The notes under the pieces: generated by a model
Database searches by the model: none
Told to the model about the DNA's origin: nothing
Seen by the model: the letters and a program-made list of their open reading frames with translations, nothing else
Part shown: positions 1 to 7,307 of the stretch, one piece after another
Position numbering within the stretch: position 1 is the first letter of the stretch
Layout of the letters: each line of letters opens with the position of its first letter
Made by a program: the position numbers and the translations under genes
Source: Gammaproteobacteria bacterium
Lineage (GTDB): Bacteria > Pseudomonadota > Gammaproteobacteria > Steroidobacterales > Steroidobacteraceae
NCBI GenBank assembly: GCA_029857655.1
Contig: JAOUGR010000038.1
Location: forward strand, 1-11,060
Reading direction: 5' to 3'
DNA length: 11,060 nucleotides

Positions 1-28
1 CGGGGGGCGATGTGGGCCACGGCGCGAT

Positions 29-34
29 TATAGT
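29..34 (+). promoter_or_regulatory. Possible -10 box for trmL
   Basis: TATAGT matches the sigma-70 -10 consensus at 5 of 6 positions and lies 39 bases before the trmL ATG, which would give a leader of about 33 bases. No good -35 box is seen about 17 bases upstream. On the opposite strand the overlapping bases 27-32 read as a perfect TATAAT, so the site could instead, or also, serve a gene leaving the window to the left. This is inference from motif match only. Confidence 0.35.
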
Positions 35-37
35 GGA

Positions 38-54
38 GGGGTTCCAGGAACCCC
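38..54. repeat. Perfect palindrome in the trmL leader
   Basis: GGGGTTCC and GGAACCCC flank a single central A, giving a 17-base perfect dyad. It starts 3 bases after the possible -10 box, so it would cover the predicted transcription start. It could be an operator for a dimeric regulator, or a 6-bp RNA hairpin at the 5' end of the trmL message. No T-run follows, so it is not an obvious terminator. Confidence 0.5.
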
Positions 55-73
55 GCATCAGCGGCCGGGCCCG

Positions 74-538
74 ATGTTCCACCTGATCCTGTTCGAGCCG
101 GAAATACCGCCAAATACCGGCAATATCATCCGGCTGTGCGCAAATACCGGCGCGGTTCTGCATCTGGTGCAGCCGCTCGGGTTTTCGCTGGACGATGCGC
201 AACTGCGGCGCGCGGGACTCGACTATCGCGACCTCGCGCAACTGCGCGTACACGCAAATCTTGCTGTCTGCCTCGCACTATTGGGCGGGACTCGCATCTT
301 CGCGGTCGAGACGGGGAGTGGTGCGCGCCACACTGACCGGCAATACCAGGCGGGCGACGCTTTCCTGTTCGGGCGCGAGACCAGCGGCCTGCCGGGGCCC
401 GTGCTGGCGCAATTCCCGGTCGAAAATGTCATTCGGCTGCCGATGATTCCGGGCAATCGCAGCATCAACATGTCAAACGCCGCGGCTATCGTTCTGTTCG
501 AAGCCTGGCGTCAGCTGGGTTTCGCCGGTGGGTCGTAG
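74..538 (+). CDS. trmL: tRNA (cytidine/uridine-34 2'-O)-methyltransferase TrmL
   Basis: This 154-residue protein is a complete TrmL (YibK) of normal family length. It is a minimal SPOUT-fold enzyme that uses S-adenosylmethionine to methylate the 2'-hydroxyl of the wobble base in certain leucine tRNAs, in the cytoplasm and as a dimer. The family signatures are all visible: an N-terminal PEIPPNTGNIIRLCANTG segment at residues 9-26, FGRETSGLP at 99-107, and the knot-forming cofactor-binding segment at about 121-147, which contains PGNRSINMSNAA and ends in EAWRQ. The ATG at 74 places this N-terminus exactly where the family begins, although no strong ribosome binding site precedes it. In E. coli trmL lies close to cysE and gpsA on the same strand; here it faces the opposite way and meets the response-regulator gene tail to tail, only 17 bases apart. 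Confidence 0.96.
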   Translation: MFHLILFEPEIPPNTGNIIRLCANTGAVLHLVQPLGFSLDDAQLRRAGLDYRDLAQLRVHANLAVCLALLGGTRIFAVETGSGARHTDRQYQAGDAFLFGRETSGLPGPVLAQFPVENVIRLPMIPGNRSINMSNAAAIVLFEAWRQLGFAGGS

Positions 539-555
539 GGGGCGGCAAACGACAA

Positions 556-2655
556 TCAGGCCGCGTTCGAGGAACTGGTGGCGGTGATTGCCACGGATTC
601 CGTCAGCAGCGCTTCGAGCGCGTCAGTGCTGAGCGGTCTCGCGAGCAGGAAGCCCTGTCCCTCCAGACAACCATGCCTGCGAAGGAACTCGAGCTGTGCC
701 GGAGTCTCGATGCCCTCCGCGACCGTGCGCAGTTCCAGGGCGCTTGCGATGCCGAGGATCGCCTGCAGCACGCGCTCGGCGCCCTCGTCGGCAGACAGGT
801 CCGATACGAAGGACCGGTCGATCTTCAGGCAATCCACCGGCAACCGGCGCAGATAGCCAAGCGATGAATATCCGGTGCCGAAGTCATCCAGGGCTATCGA
901 TATCCCGAGGCTCCGGAGCTCGTGCAGCGCCGCAAGCGTTTCGCCCGCAGCGTTGATCATCATGGACTCCGTCAGTTCCAGCTCAAGGGCGCTGGCCGGC
1001 AGGCCGGAGCAGCGCAGCGCGGCAAGCACGTCCTCTACCAGCGTCCGTGGCACCCGCAGTTGATAGGCGGACACGTTGACGGAAATGGTCAACTGCAGCC
1101 CGTGCTTGCTACGCCAGATTGCCGCCTGCCTGCAGGCCTCATGCAGTACCCAGGAACCGATCGCCATGATGAGCCCGGATTCCTCCGCAATGGGGATGAA
1201 TTCCGAAGGCGAGACGGATCCCAGTTCAGGGTGATTCCAGCGAAGAAGTGCTTCGACGCCGCGCACGGCGCGATCGGCCAAGCCGAACCGCGGCTGGTAG
1301 GCGAGGCTCACTTCGCCACGCGCCATGGCGCCGTGCAAGGCGGATTCGAGGTCGATCAGCCGCAGCGCGCGTTGCTGGACCTCGGAAGCAAAGAATTCGT
1401 GGCGGGATTCCGCAGCCGACATACCGCGTGCTGCGGTCGTCCGGGCATTTTCGAAAAGCGTGTAGGCGTCCTGGCCATCCGATGGCCACATGACGATTCC
1501 CGTGCTGACGAGGAAGTTCGCAGTCCAGCCCTCGCCTGTGACCGGGACCGCCAGCACGCGCGCAACATTTCTCGCGACGCTGGCGGCGAGGGCCGGTGAG
1601 TTGCATCCGATGCGACAAAATGCGAACTCGCCTCCACCAAGGTGGGCGAAAGTGGATCCAGCCTCGTGGGCGATGGCGTCGAGGATCAGCCTTGAAGTGC
1701 TTACGAGCGCCGCATCGCAGGCGGCCTGGCCCAGGGACTGCTGCAGGCGCTCGAGACCGCGCAGCCTGAAAACGAGGACGCCGAGTGGTTCGCTGGTTTT
1801 GCGAATCCGAAGTTCGCTGGTAAGCGCGTCGAGGAACTGCGCCTGGTTCGGCAGGCCCGTCAACGCGTCGAAATTTGCCAGCCGGTACGCTCGTTGCTGC
1901 GCGCGGCGCAATGTCGAAATGTCCTGCACAGCCAGGGTCAGTGTCGCATTTCCCGCTGTATCGGTGCCGGGCGTTACGGTCCCATGAATGTGCAGGCTGG
2001 TTCCCGTCCGCATCTCGGCTTCGAGCTGGAACGGTGCGCGCGACGCCTGCCAGCCGCGGAATGCTTCGAGCAATTTGCGGCCGTCCCTGGAGCGAAGTGC
2101 GGACGCGAGCTGCGCGAGGTGACTGCGGGCGGCGGTCAGTTCAGGCAGCAGCGAGCGCACCACGCTGGAAACGTGCAGCGTGTGGCCGGCACTGTCCACC
2201 TCCCAGTGTCCGATCTGGGCCATTTTCTGCACCATGCGGAGTCGGCCCCTGCTGACGACCAGCGCTTGCCGCGACTGGTACTCGCGCAGGAGGAATCGGA
2301 CACGCTCGATCAATAGCCGGCTGCTGATGCCCTTGCTGGTGAAGTCTGTGGCGCCGGAGTCATAGGCGCGCGCCACCGCCTCGACATCGTCGCGGCTGGT
2401 CATGATGAGGATGGGCGCATTTGCGCCGGCAGCCGTCGCACGGATCGTGCGGCAGGCCTCGAAGCCGTTCATTTCGGGCATCATCACGTCGAGAATCACG
2501 CATTCCGGATTGTGCTCCGCGAAAAGCGTGACTGCGACGCTGCCATTCTCGGCGCCCAGCACCTCGAATCCGGCGCTCTCCAGCGCGGCCTGGGCCACGA
2601 GCAGCGCGACGGCGTCATCATCGGCGATCAGGACGCGAGGCGCAGGCTTCGTCAT
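556..2655 (-). CDS. Response regulator with REC-PAS-GGDEF-EAL domains, predicted c-di-GMP phosphodiesterase
   Basis: The 699-residue protein begins with a complete receiver at about 5-125: acidic D12/D13, phospho-acceptor D56 in LDVMMP, T86 and K108. A PAS-like segment follows at about 138-250 (IGHWEVD near 148). The GGDEF domain, about 260-425, is degenerate. Its signature reads GGGEF (340-344), and the usual metal-binding aspartate region reads VFRLRG, so cyclase activity is unlikely. The EAL domain, about 435-685, looks catalytically complete: EAL 468-470, N527, E560 of ELTE, D590/D591 of DDFGTG, K611, E647 and Q667. The likely role is cytoplasmic hydrolysis of c-di-GMP to pGpG, controlled by phosphorylation. 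Its ATG overlaps the kinase stop codon in ATGA. A GGAG box 10 bases upstream, inside the kinase gene, supports this start and translational coupling. The partner kinase assignment is inferred from this overlap. Confidence 0.93.
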   Translation of the reverse strand: MTKPAPRVLIADDDAVALLVAQAALESAGFEVLGAENGSVAVTLFAEHNPECVILDVMMPEMNGFEACRTIRATAAGANAPILIMTSRDDVEAVARAYDSGATDFTSKGISSRLLIERVRFLLREYQSRQALVVSRGRLRMVQKMAQIGHWEVDSAGHTLHVSSVVRSLLPELTAARSHLAQLASALRSRDGRKLLEAFRGWQASRAPFQLEAEMRTGTSLHIHGTVTPGTDTAGNATLTLAVQDISTLRRAQQRAYRLANFDALTGLPNQAQFLDALTSELRIRKTSEPLGVLVFRLRGLERLQQSLGQAACDAALVSTSRLILDAIAHEAGSTFAHLGGGEFAFCRIGCNSPALAASVARNVARVLAVPVTGEGWTANFLVSTGIVMWPSDGQDAYTLFENARTTAARGMSAAESRHEFFASEVQQRALRLIDLESALHGAMARGEVSLAYQPRFGLADRAVRGVEALLRWNHPELGSVSPSEFIPIAEESGLIMAIGSWVLHEACRQAAIWRSKHGLQLTISVNVSAYQLRVPRTLVEDVLAALRCSGLPASALELELTESMMINAAGETLAALHELRSLGISIALDDFGTGYSSLGYLRRLPVDCLKIDRSFVSDLSADEGAERVLQAILGIASALELRTVAEGIETPAQLEFLRRHGCLEGQGFLLARPLSTDALEALLTESVAITATSSSNAA

Positions 2656-5513
2656 GCCGCTGCCACTCCATTGACAGCGATCTCCCCCAGGGCCGCGCAG
2701 AGTTCGGAAAACTCGGGTCGCAATCGGACCGCCAGGTCGGCCGCCATCTTGAATTCACCACTGCGGGCCGCTTGCTCACAATCACTGGCCGCCTCGGCAA
2801 AGCGCCGTCCGCCGATACTGAGTGCGGCGGACTTCAGCGAATGAGCGGCGCGCTCCACGTCGGCAATACTGAAGGCATTCAACGCGGCGTCCACCTCGTC
2901 CAGGGTCTTGCCCGCCTGGGTCCTGAAGAGCGCAATGGCCCGCGGAACGATTTGCGGACGGTTCAGCGACAGCAATTCTTCGATGTGAGCCAGGTCGACG
3001 ATCGGCAGGGCGCTTCCGGTCCCGCGCCGGCTGTGTTCATCACGCGCCGCCTCGCGGCGGACGCTCCCAGGCACGGCACCGACTGCCGGCGCAGCCGCAG
3101 GAGCCGTGTTCGTGGTAATCGAGCCGGTCGCCACCCGCAGCACCTCACGAAGCTTTTTCATCGTGAACGGCTTGCTGATGAAGTCGTTCATCCCCGCCTC
3201 CAGACAGCGCTCACGGTCGCCCTGCAGCGCGTTCGCCGTCAGGGCGATGATCGGCATGGGCTGGCGGCCGATCGAGGCTTCTTTCGAGCGGATGCGGCGG
3301 GTAGCTTCGAAACCGTCCATCAACGGCATCTGGCAGTCCATGAGCACCAGGTCGAAGCCCCACGAAAGGGCCTGCTCGACTCCGACACTACCGTCGTGCG
3401 CGCAATCGACTTTGCATCCGAGTGACTCGAGCATGCCGACGGCCACTTCGCGATTGACCTGGCTGTCCTCGACCAGGAGTACCCGGAGATTGAACTGCGC
3501 CGGTTTGGCGGCCGCATGCGACTGTTCTTGGGCCGGGCCGCCACGCCCGAGGGCGTGATCGATTGCGGCATGCAGCCGGGCCCGGCGCACCGGCTTGCTC
3601 ATTCGCGCGTCAGGAGCGCTGGACGGCTTGATCAACAACGTGGCCGCGGCCGCGGCCGGCATGCTGCTGGTCATCAACACGAGCGGAACCGCCGTGGTTG
3701 CCGGAGTAGCACGTATCCGGTCGATCAGCTCCGCGCCGGTCATGTCGGGCAACAGTTCGTCGATCAGGACCAGACCGAACTTATCAAGCGCCATGCGCTC
3801 GATGGCATGATATCCCGTTCGCGTTATCCATACTGTGGCCCCACCAGCCTCGAGCAAGGCCGCGACGGCTTTGCCGGCGGCCTCGTTGTCCTGCACGACC
3901 AGCACGCTTTTTACGCCGACACTGAAGGATTTGACCGGCTGCTGCGTCGCTGCGGGGATCGCAAGCGGCAGCGTGACGCAGAATTTCGAGCCGGTGCCCA
4001 GCTTGCTGGTGGCCTTGACCTCGCCGCCAAGCAGCGTGACCAGCTCACGGGTGATCGCCAACCCCAGGCCCGTGCCGCCATGCTTGCGCGTCTCGAAGGA
4101 GTCGCCCTGGGTGAAGGCCTCGAAAATGGTGTCGAGCTGCTCCTCTGGTACCCCGAAGCCAGTGTCTTCGACCTCGATGCGCAGCTGGATTTTTGCGTCG
4201 GCGAGTTCGGTTGCAGTGGCCCGCACGATGACATGCCCCTTCTCGGTGTACTTGAGGGCATTGCCGAGCAGGTTGACGATGATCTGGCGCAGGCGGATCG
4301 GATCGCCGCCGCACCTCTGGGGCACGGTCGCGGCAATGTCACAAACCAGCTCCAGGTTGCGTTCGTGTGCCTGTGGAGCCAGGAATTCGCAGACCTCCTC
4401 CAGTAATTCGACGGGCGAAAACGCGGTTTCCAGCACCTGCAACTGACCGGCCTCGATCTTCGAGAAGTCGAGGATGTCGTTGATGATTTCAAGCAGCGCG
4501 TCGGCGGAAGAACGCATCGTCTGCACCATGTGCTGCTGCTGGTCGGCGAGGCCGGTGTTCTCCAGAAGTTCGGCCATGCCCACGACGCCGTTCATCGGGG
4601 TGCGGATTTCGTGGCTCATGCGTGCCAGGAAGTCTCCCTTGGCCTGGCTGGCTTTCTCCGCCTGACTCGCGGCCTGCTCGAAGTTTTTCGTACGTTCGAT
4701 GACAAGTTCCTGCAACTTGCGGCGGTGCTCAGCCAGCCGCAGGTTCCGGGTATGGATCTGCTGGATCATCTCGTTGAAGCTGATGATCAGGCTGCCGATC
4801 TCATTGGGGCCGCCGGGCTCGGCGCGAATCGAGTAGTCCTGGGTGTGCGCGACCTGATCCATGGTCTCGAGCAGATGGCCGATGGGAGTCACGATCAGCC
4901 TGCGCATCCGGGCCGCGAGGAAGAAGATGAAGATCGCGGCCGGAAGCATGAAGAGCAGTGTTCGCAGCATCGGCGACAGCGCAGAACTGAGGACCGGCGG
5001 GGGTGACAGCACGACCTCGACCGAACCGACGGGGTCGCCGTTGATCGCCAGAACACGAGAGGTCCGCAGGTCGGGTGAAGAAATCTTCGGCAGGTAGTCG
5101 AGCACGACCCGCTGCCAGCCCGGCATACGGGAGTCTGGGCGGCGTGACGCATCGGCCGCGCGGACGACCCTGGCGAGCACCGTACCGTCGTTGTCCGTCA
5201 ATTGGACCGATGTCGCGTTGGCGATTCTTGCGATCTTTGTCGCCGCCACTTTCGCTTCGTAGCTGAAATCGCCATCGAGCGCCGAGACTGCTGCGCTCCG
5301 GCCCTCCTCGATTGCGGCGTCCGCCCGCGCAGCAAGCGCTGCTCGGTCGTCGACGATGACGTGCCACAGTAGCGGCACGATGGCGACAAGGAGCGCTGGT
5401 GCGGCGGCGAACGCGATCAGCTGCGTCAATCGCCGCGACAGGCTCCCGGTGGGGCGCCAGACGGTCTGCGGATTGGCCGTCGAAACAATCCTGGATTGGT
5501 CTTTCTCTGGCAC
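2652..5513 (-). CDS. Membrane hybrid histidine kinase (HAMP-HisKA-HATPase-REC-REC-HPt), BarA-like
   Basis: This 953-residue tripartite sensor kinase resembles BarA in architecture. Two membrane segments (about 32-54 and 182-203) enclose a periplasmic region of about 128 residues. A HAMP linker (about 204-256) and a coiled region follow. HisKA carries phospho-acceptor H301 in SHEIRTPMNG. The ATPase domain shows the N box (NLLGNALKY, 414-422), DTGFG (450-454) and GGTGLGL (479-485). Receiver 1 (about 535-655) has D585, T615 and K640 but a weak acidic pocket, QDN at 541-543. Receiver 2 (about 676-795) is canonical: E682/D683, D726, T759, K781. An Ala/Pro linker leads to an HPt domain with H891 in AAHSLKSAA. 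The likely relay is H301, D726, H891, then D56 of the downstream regulator. The start is GTG at 5513: the frame is closed upstream at 5589-5591 with no ATG between, and this start leaves a sensible N-terminus. No strong ribosome binding site is seen. The signal sensed is unknown. Confidence 0.94.
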   Translation of the reverse strand: MPEKDQSRIVSTANPQTVWRPTGSLSRRLTQLIAFAAAPALLVAIVPLLWHVIVDDRAALAARADAAIEEGRSAAVSALDGDFSYEAKVAATKIARIANATSVQLTDNDGTVLARVVRAADASRRPDSRMPGWQRVVLDYLPKISSPDLRTSRVLAINGDPVGSVEVVLSPPPVLSSALSPMLRTLLFMLPAAIFIFFLAARMRRLIVTPIGHLLETMDQVAHTQDYSIRAEPGGPNEIGSLIISFNEMIQQIHTRNLRLAEHRRKLQELVIERTKNFEQAASQAEKASQAKGDFLARMSHEIRTPMNGVVGMAELLENTGLADQQQHMVQTMRSSADALLEIINDILDFSKIEAGQLQVLETAFSPVELLEEVCEFLAPQAHERNLELVCDIAATVPQRCGGDPIRLRQIIVNLLGNALKYTEKGHVIVRATATELADAKIQLRIEVEDTGFGVPEEQLDTIFEAFTQGDSFETRKHGGTGLGLAITRELVTLLGGEVKATSKLGTGSKFCVTLPLAIPAATQQPVKSFSVGVKSVLVVQDNEAAGKAVAALLEAGGATVWITRTGYHAIERMALDKFGLVLIDELLPDMTGAELIDRIRATPATTAVPLVLMTSSMPAAAAATLLIKPSSAPDARMSKPVRRARLHAAIDHALGRGGPAQEQSHAAAKPAQFNLRVLLVEDSQVNREVAVGMLESLGCKVDCAHDGSVGVEQALSWGFDLVLMDCQMPLMDGFEATRRIRSKEASIGRQPMPIIALTANALQGDRERCLEAGMNDFISKPFTMKKLREVLRVATGSITTNTAPAAAPAVGAVPGSVRREAARDEHSRRGTGSALPIVDLAHIEELLSLNRPQIVPRAIALFRTQAGKTLDEVDAALNAFSIADVERAAHSLKSAALSIGGRRFAEAASDCEQAARSGEFKMAADLAVRLRPEFSELCAALGEIAVNGVAAA

Positions 5514-5696
5514 AAAAAGGACCCCGGCCGCCGATGTGGCTGATAACTCATGGATTGTCGGCCCCCAGTAATGGCTGTCGGCGACGGATCACGCATTTCG
5601 CGAGGCGGCTCTTTACAAAATGCGGACGTGTGATGCCCGTCGCACTTCCGGGCATCGCCGCAAGTGCCGGCTGCCGCAGGGCGCGGGGAGCTAAGG
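5514..5696. other. 183-bp gap between gpsA and the kinase operon
   Basis: This gap must hold the promoter of the kinase/regulator operon if that operon is transcribed separately from gpsA. Apart from the hairpin at 5630-5658, I see no convincing -35/-10 pair on the - strand and no credible small gene. TTATCA near 5541-5546, read on the - strand as part of GTTATCAGCC, is only a weak -10 candidate. Confidence 0.4.
5630..5658 (-). terminator. Hairpin 3' of gpsA, possible terminator
   Basis: GATGCCCG (5632-5639) and CGGGCATC (5649-5656) form a perfect 8-bp stem around a 9-base loop, extended by a wobble pair and one G-C pair. It lies about 40 bases beyond the gpsA stop on the - strand. The only T-run, TTTT in GCATTTTG, comes about 10 bases after the stem, so it is not a textbook intrinsic terminator. 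It may end or protect the yibN-secB-gpsA message and separate it from the kinase operon. Confidence 0.4.
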
Positions 5697-6692
5697 CTAG
5701 TTTTCTGGCGTGACTTCGCGCTTGAGCATCGACTCGACGACGTCCGGGATGGACAAGCCCTCGTACAACACGCGATAGACGTGTTCGCAGATGGGCATAT
5801 CGACTCCGAGTTTCTTTGCGACCATGCGCACGGCCTTGGCCGCGTGATAACCCTCGACTACCTGGCCGATCTCGGCGATCGCCTGGTCGATCGGTTTGCC
5901 CGAGGCGAGTGCGCGCCCGAAGCGGCGGTTGCGCGACTGATCATCGGTGCAGGTCAGGACCAGATCGCCGAGCCCTGCGAGGCCCATCAGCGTCTCCTGC
6001 TTCGCACCCAGTGCGACGCCAAGGCGCACCATCTCGGCAAGGCCGCGCGTGATCAGGAACACGCGGCTGTTCGAGCCGTAACCCATGCCGTCGGAAACAC
6101 CGGTCGCAATCGCGATCACGTTCTTCACCGCACCGCCGATTTCGACGCCGATGATGTCGGACTGCGTATAGGCGCGGAAATTGCCGGCGGAAACGCTCTT
6201 GGCCAGCTCCAGTGCGAAATCCGCATGTGGTGATGCGACGGCGATCGCGGTCGGCAATCCTTCGCCTACCTCGCGCGCAAATGTAGGTCCTGAGAGAACC
6301 GCAACCGGCACCTTCGGGCCCAGCACCTCGCTGGCGACCTGGTGTGGGAGCTTGCCGGTCGAAATCTCGAAGCCCTTGCTGGCCCAGGCGACGCGCGCCC
6401 GTGGGCCGAGCATCGGCTTGATCTGCTGGAGCACGATCCTGAGAGCGTTCGAAGGCACGGCGAGCAGCAGGTCGTCACCACTGGCGATTGCCTTCGCAAG
6501 ATCAGGCTCGATCGCAAGCGCCGGCGGAAATTCCGCGCCTGGCAGGTAGCGTTGGTTGCGGCGCGCCCTCGCGAGCTCGGCGGGATCGTCTTCCTGGCGG
6601 CCCCACAACACGGTCCTGCGGCCACTGCGTGCGAACTGGATCGCGAGCGCCGTGCCCCAGGAGCCGGCGCCAAGGACGACGATCGGGCGCAT
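5697..6692 (-). CDS. gpsA: NAD(P)-dependent glycerol-3-phosphate dehydrogenase GpsA
   Basis: GpsA is a cytoplasmic enzyme that reduces dihydroxyacetone phosphate to sn-glycerol-3-phosphate, the backbone precursor of phospholipids. The protein has 331 residues, close to the usual length of about 330-340. It shows the N-terminal dinucleotide-binding motif GAGSWGTALA (8-17), WASKGFE (103-109), SGPTFAREV (134-142), the conserved lysine K190 in GGAVKNVIA, and the substrate-domain motif GLAGLGDLVLTCT (237-249) followed by SRNRRFG. The ATG at 6692 lies only 8 bases after the secB stop, so the two are almost surely co-transcribed, as in E. coli. In E. coli cysE follows; here the 3' side holds a hairpin and then an unrelated signalling operon. 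No damage or unusual residue is seen. Confidence 0.97.
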   Translation of the reverse strand: MRPIVVLGAGSWGTALAIQFARSGRRTVLWGRQEDDPAELARARRNQRYLPGAEFPPALAIEPDLAKAIASGDDLLLAVPSNALRIVLQQIKPMLGPRARVAWASKGFEISTGKLPHQVASEVLGPKVPVAVLSGPTFAREVGEGLPTAIAVASPHADFALELAKSVSAGNFRAYTQSDIIGVEIGGAVKNVIAIATGVSDGMGYGSNSRVFLITRGLAEMVRLGVALGAKQETLMGLAGLGDLVLTCTDDQSRNRRFGRALASGKPIDQAIAEIGQVVEGYHAAKAVRMVAKKLGVDMPICEHVYRVLYEGLSIPDVVESMLKREVTPEN

Positions 6693-6700
6693 TGCGCCGC

Positions 6701-7219
6701 TCAGTTCGCCTGTTCCGGTGCCGGGCCCTGCTGCGCCTGGCGCGCGGCGCGCTCCTGCAACGAGCGCTCGAACAGCGCATCGAAATTGACGTGCGGCAGC
6801 AGGAACGGGGGGAATCCACCCTTGGTCACGATATCCGACACGGTTTGACGGATGTACGGGAACAGGATGTTGGGCGCGAATGAGCCCAGGATTCTCCGCG
6901 TCTCATCGGCGCCGAATCCGCGCACGACAAATACGCCGGCCTGCTTGACCTCAGCGAGGTAAACCGCGACTTCGCCATTCTTTGCCTCGAGCGTCACTGT
7001 CAGCACGACCTCATGGGCGTCCTGTCCGACCGGATTCGACGCCGTGTTGAGATTCAGCGACATTTTCGGATCCTGTGCCTGCGCCGGCAGAAACGGACCC
7101 TTGGGGGACTCGAACGACAGGTCCTTGATGTAGACCGTCTGCAGCGCAACCGCCGGACCTTGGCCATTGGCGGCAGGATCGCCCGCGGCGCCTGTCAGGG
7201 GGATATTTTCGTCAGCCAT
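6701..7219 (-). CDS. secB: Protein-export chaperone SecB
   Basis: SecB is a cytoplasmic homotetrameric chaperone. It keeps exported preproteins unfolded and delivers them to SecA at the Sec translocon. This 172-residue protein is slightly longer than E. coli SecB (155 residues). The extra length comes from a low-complexity Gly/Ala/Pro-rich N-terminus (about 1-24) and a Gln/Ala-rich tail (about 155-172). The core is typical: YIKDLSFESPKGP near 30-42, a beta-sheet body, then NILFPYIRQTVSDIV and the hallmark GGFPPFLLPHVNFDALF near 134-150. The ATG at 7219 has a good ribosome binding site, GAGGA, 6 bases upstream. The gene sits between the membrane rhodanese and gpsA, the E. coli order except that grxC is missing upstream. 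Confidence 0.97.
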   Translation of the reverse strand: MADENIPLTGAAGDPAANGQGPAVALQTVYIKDLSFESPKGPFLPAQAQDPKMSLNLNTASNPVGQDAHEVVLTVTLEAKNGEVAVYLAEVKQAGVFVVRGFGADETRRILGSFAPNILFPYIRQTVSDIVTKGGFPPFLLPHVNFDALFERSLQERAARQAQQGPAPEQAN

Positions 7220-7225
7220 CTTCTT

Positions 7226-7230
7226 TCCTC
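7226..7230 (-). promoter_or_regulatory. Ribosome binding site of secB
   Basis: On the - strand this reads GAGGA, followed by a 6-base spacer and the secB ATG. It is the clearest ribosome binding site in the yibN-secB-gpsA run and fixes the secB start. Confidence 0.75.
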
Positions 7231-7247
7231 ACATTGAATTAAGTGTT

Positions 7248-7266
7248 ACGGCGCTTCATGCGCCAT
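7248..7266 (-). repeat. Small hairpin upstream of secB
   Basis: On the - strand ATGGCGC and GCGCCGT pair across a 5-base ATGAA loop, giving 7 bp including one G-U wobble. It lies 29 bases before the secB start, in the space occupied by grxC in E. coli. It could be an RNA-processing or stability element. It is too weak to be called a terminator, since no T-run follows. Confidence 0.35.
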
Positions 7267-7288
7267 TTGCCTGCAGTCGGTCAAGCCT

Positions 7289-7307
7289 GCCGTGCCACCG
7301 GCACGGC
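7289..7307 (-). repeat. Hairpin immediately after the rhodanese stop codon
   Basis: GCCGTGCC (7289-7296) and GGCACGGC (7300-7307) form a perfect 8-bp GC-rich stem with a 3-base loop. On the - strand it starts on the base right after the rhodanese TGA. It is followed by AGGCTTGACC rather than a T-run, so it would more likely act as a 3' stabiliser or partial attenuator between yibN and secB than as a full terminator. Confidence 0.5.

Noticed and set aside
1..26. Start of a leftward gene at a GTG near base 20
   Set aside because: Only about 20 bases would be visible, with no ribosome binding site, so no gene can be supported from this window.
111..151. Direct repeat CAAATACCGGC at 111-121 and 141-151
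   Set aside because: The copies are exactly 30 bases apart, in the same reading phase, and encode the two NTG parts of the conserved TrmL N-terminal motif, so protein constraint explains them.
922..1599. 225-codon open frame on the + strand inside the response-regulator gene
   Set aside because: It lies antisense to a gene with clear REC, PAS, GGDEF and EAL motifs; its translation has low complexity and no recognisable domain, as expected of shadow frames in high-GC DNA.
3516..4406. 296-codon open frame on the + strand inside the kinase gene
   Set aside because: It is antisense to the ATPase and first receiver domains, whose motifs are certain; the shadow translation is rich in Gly, Arg and Asp with no family marks.
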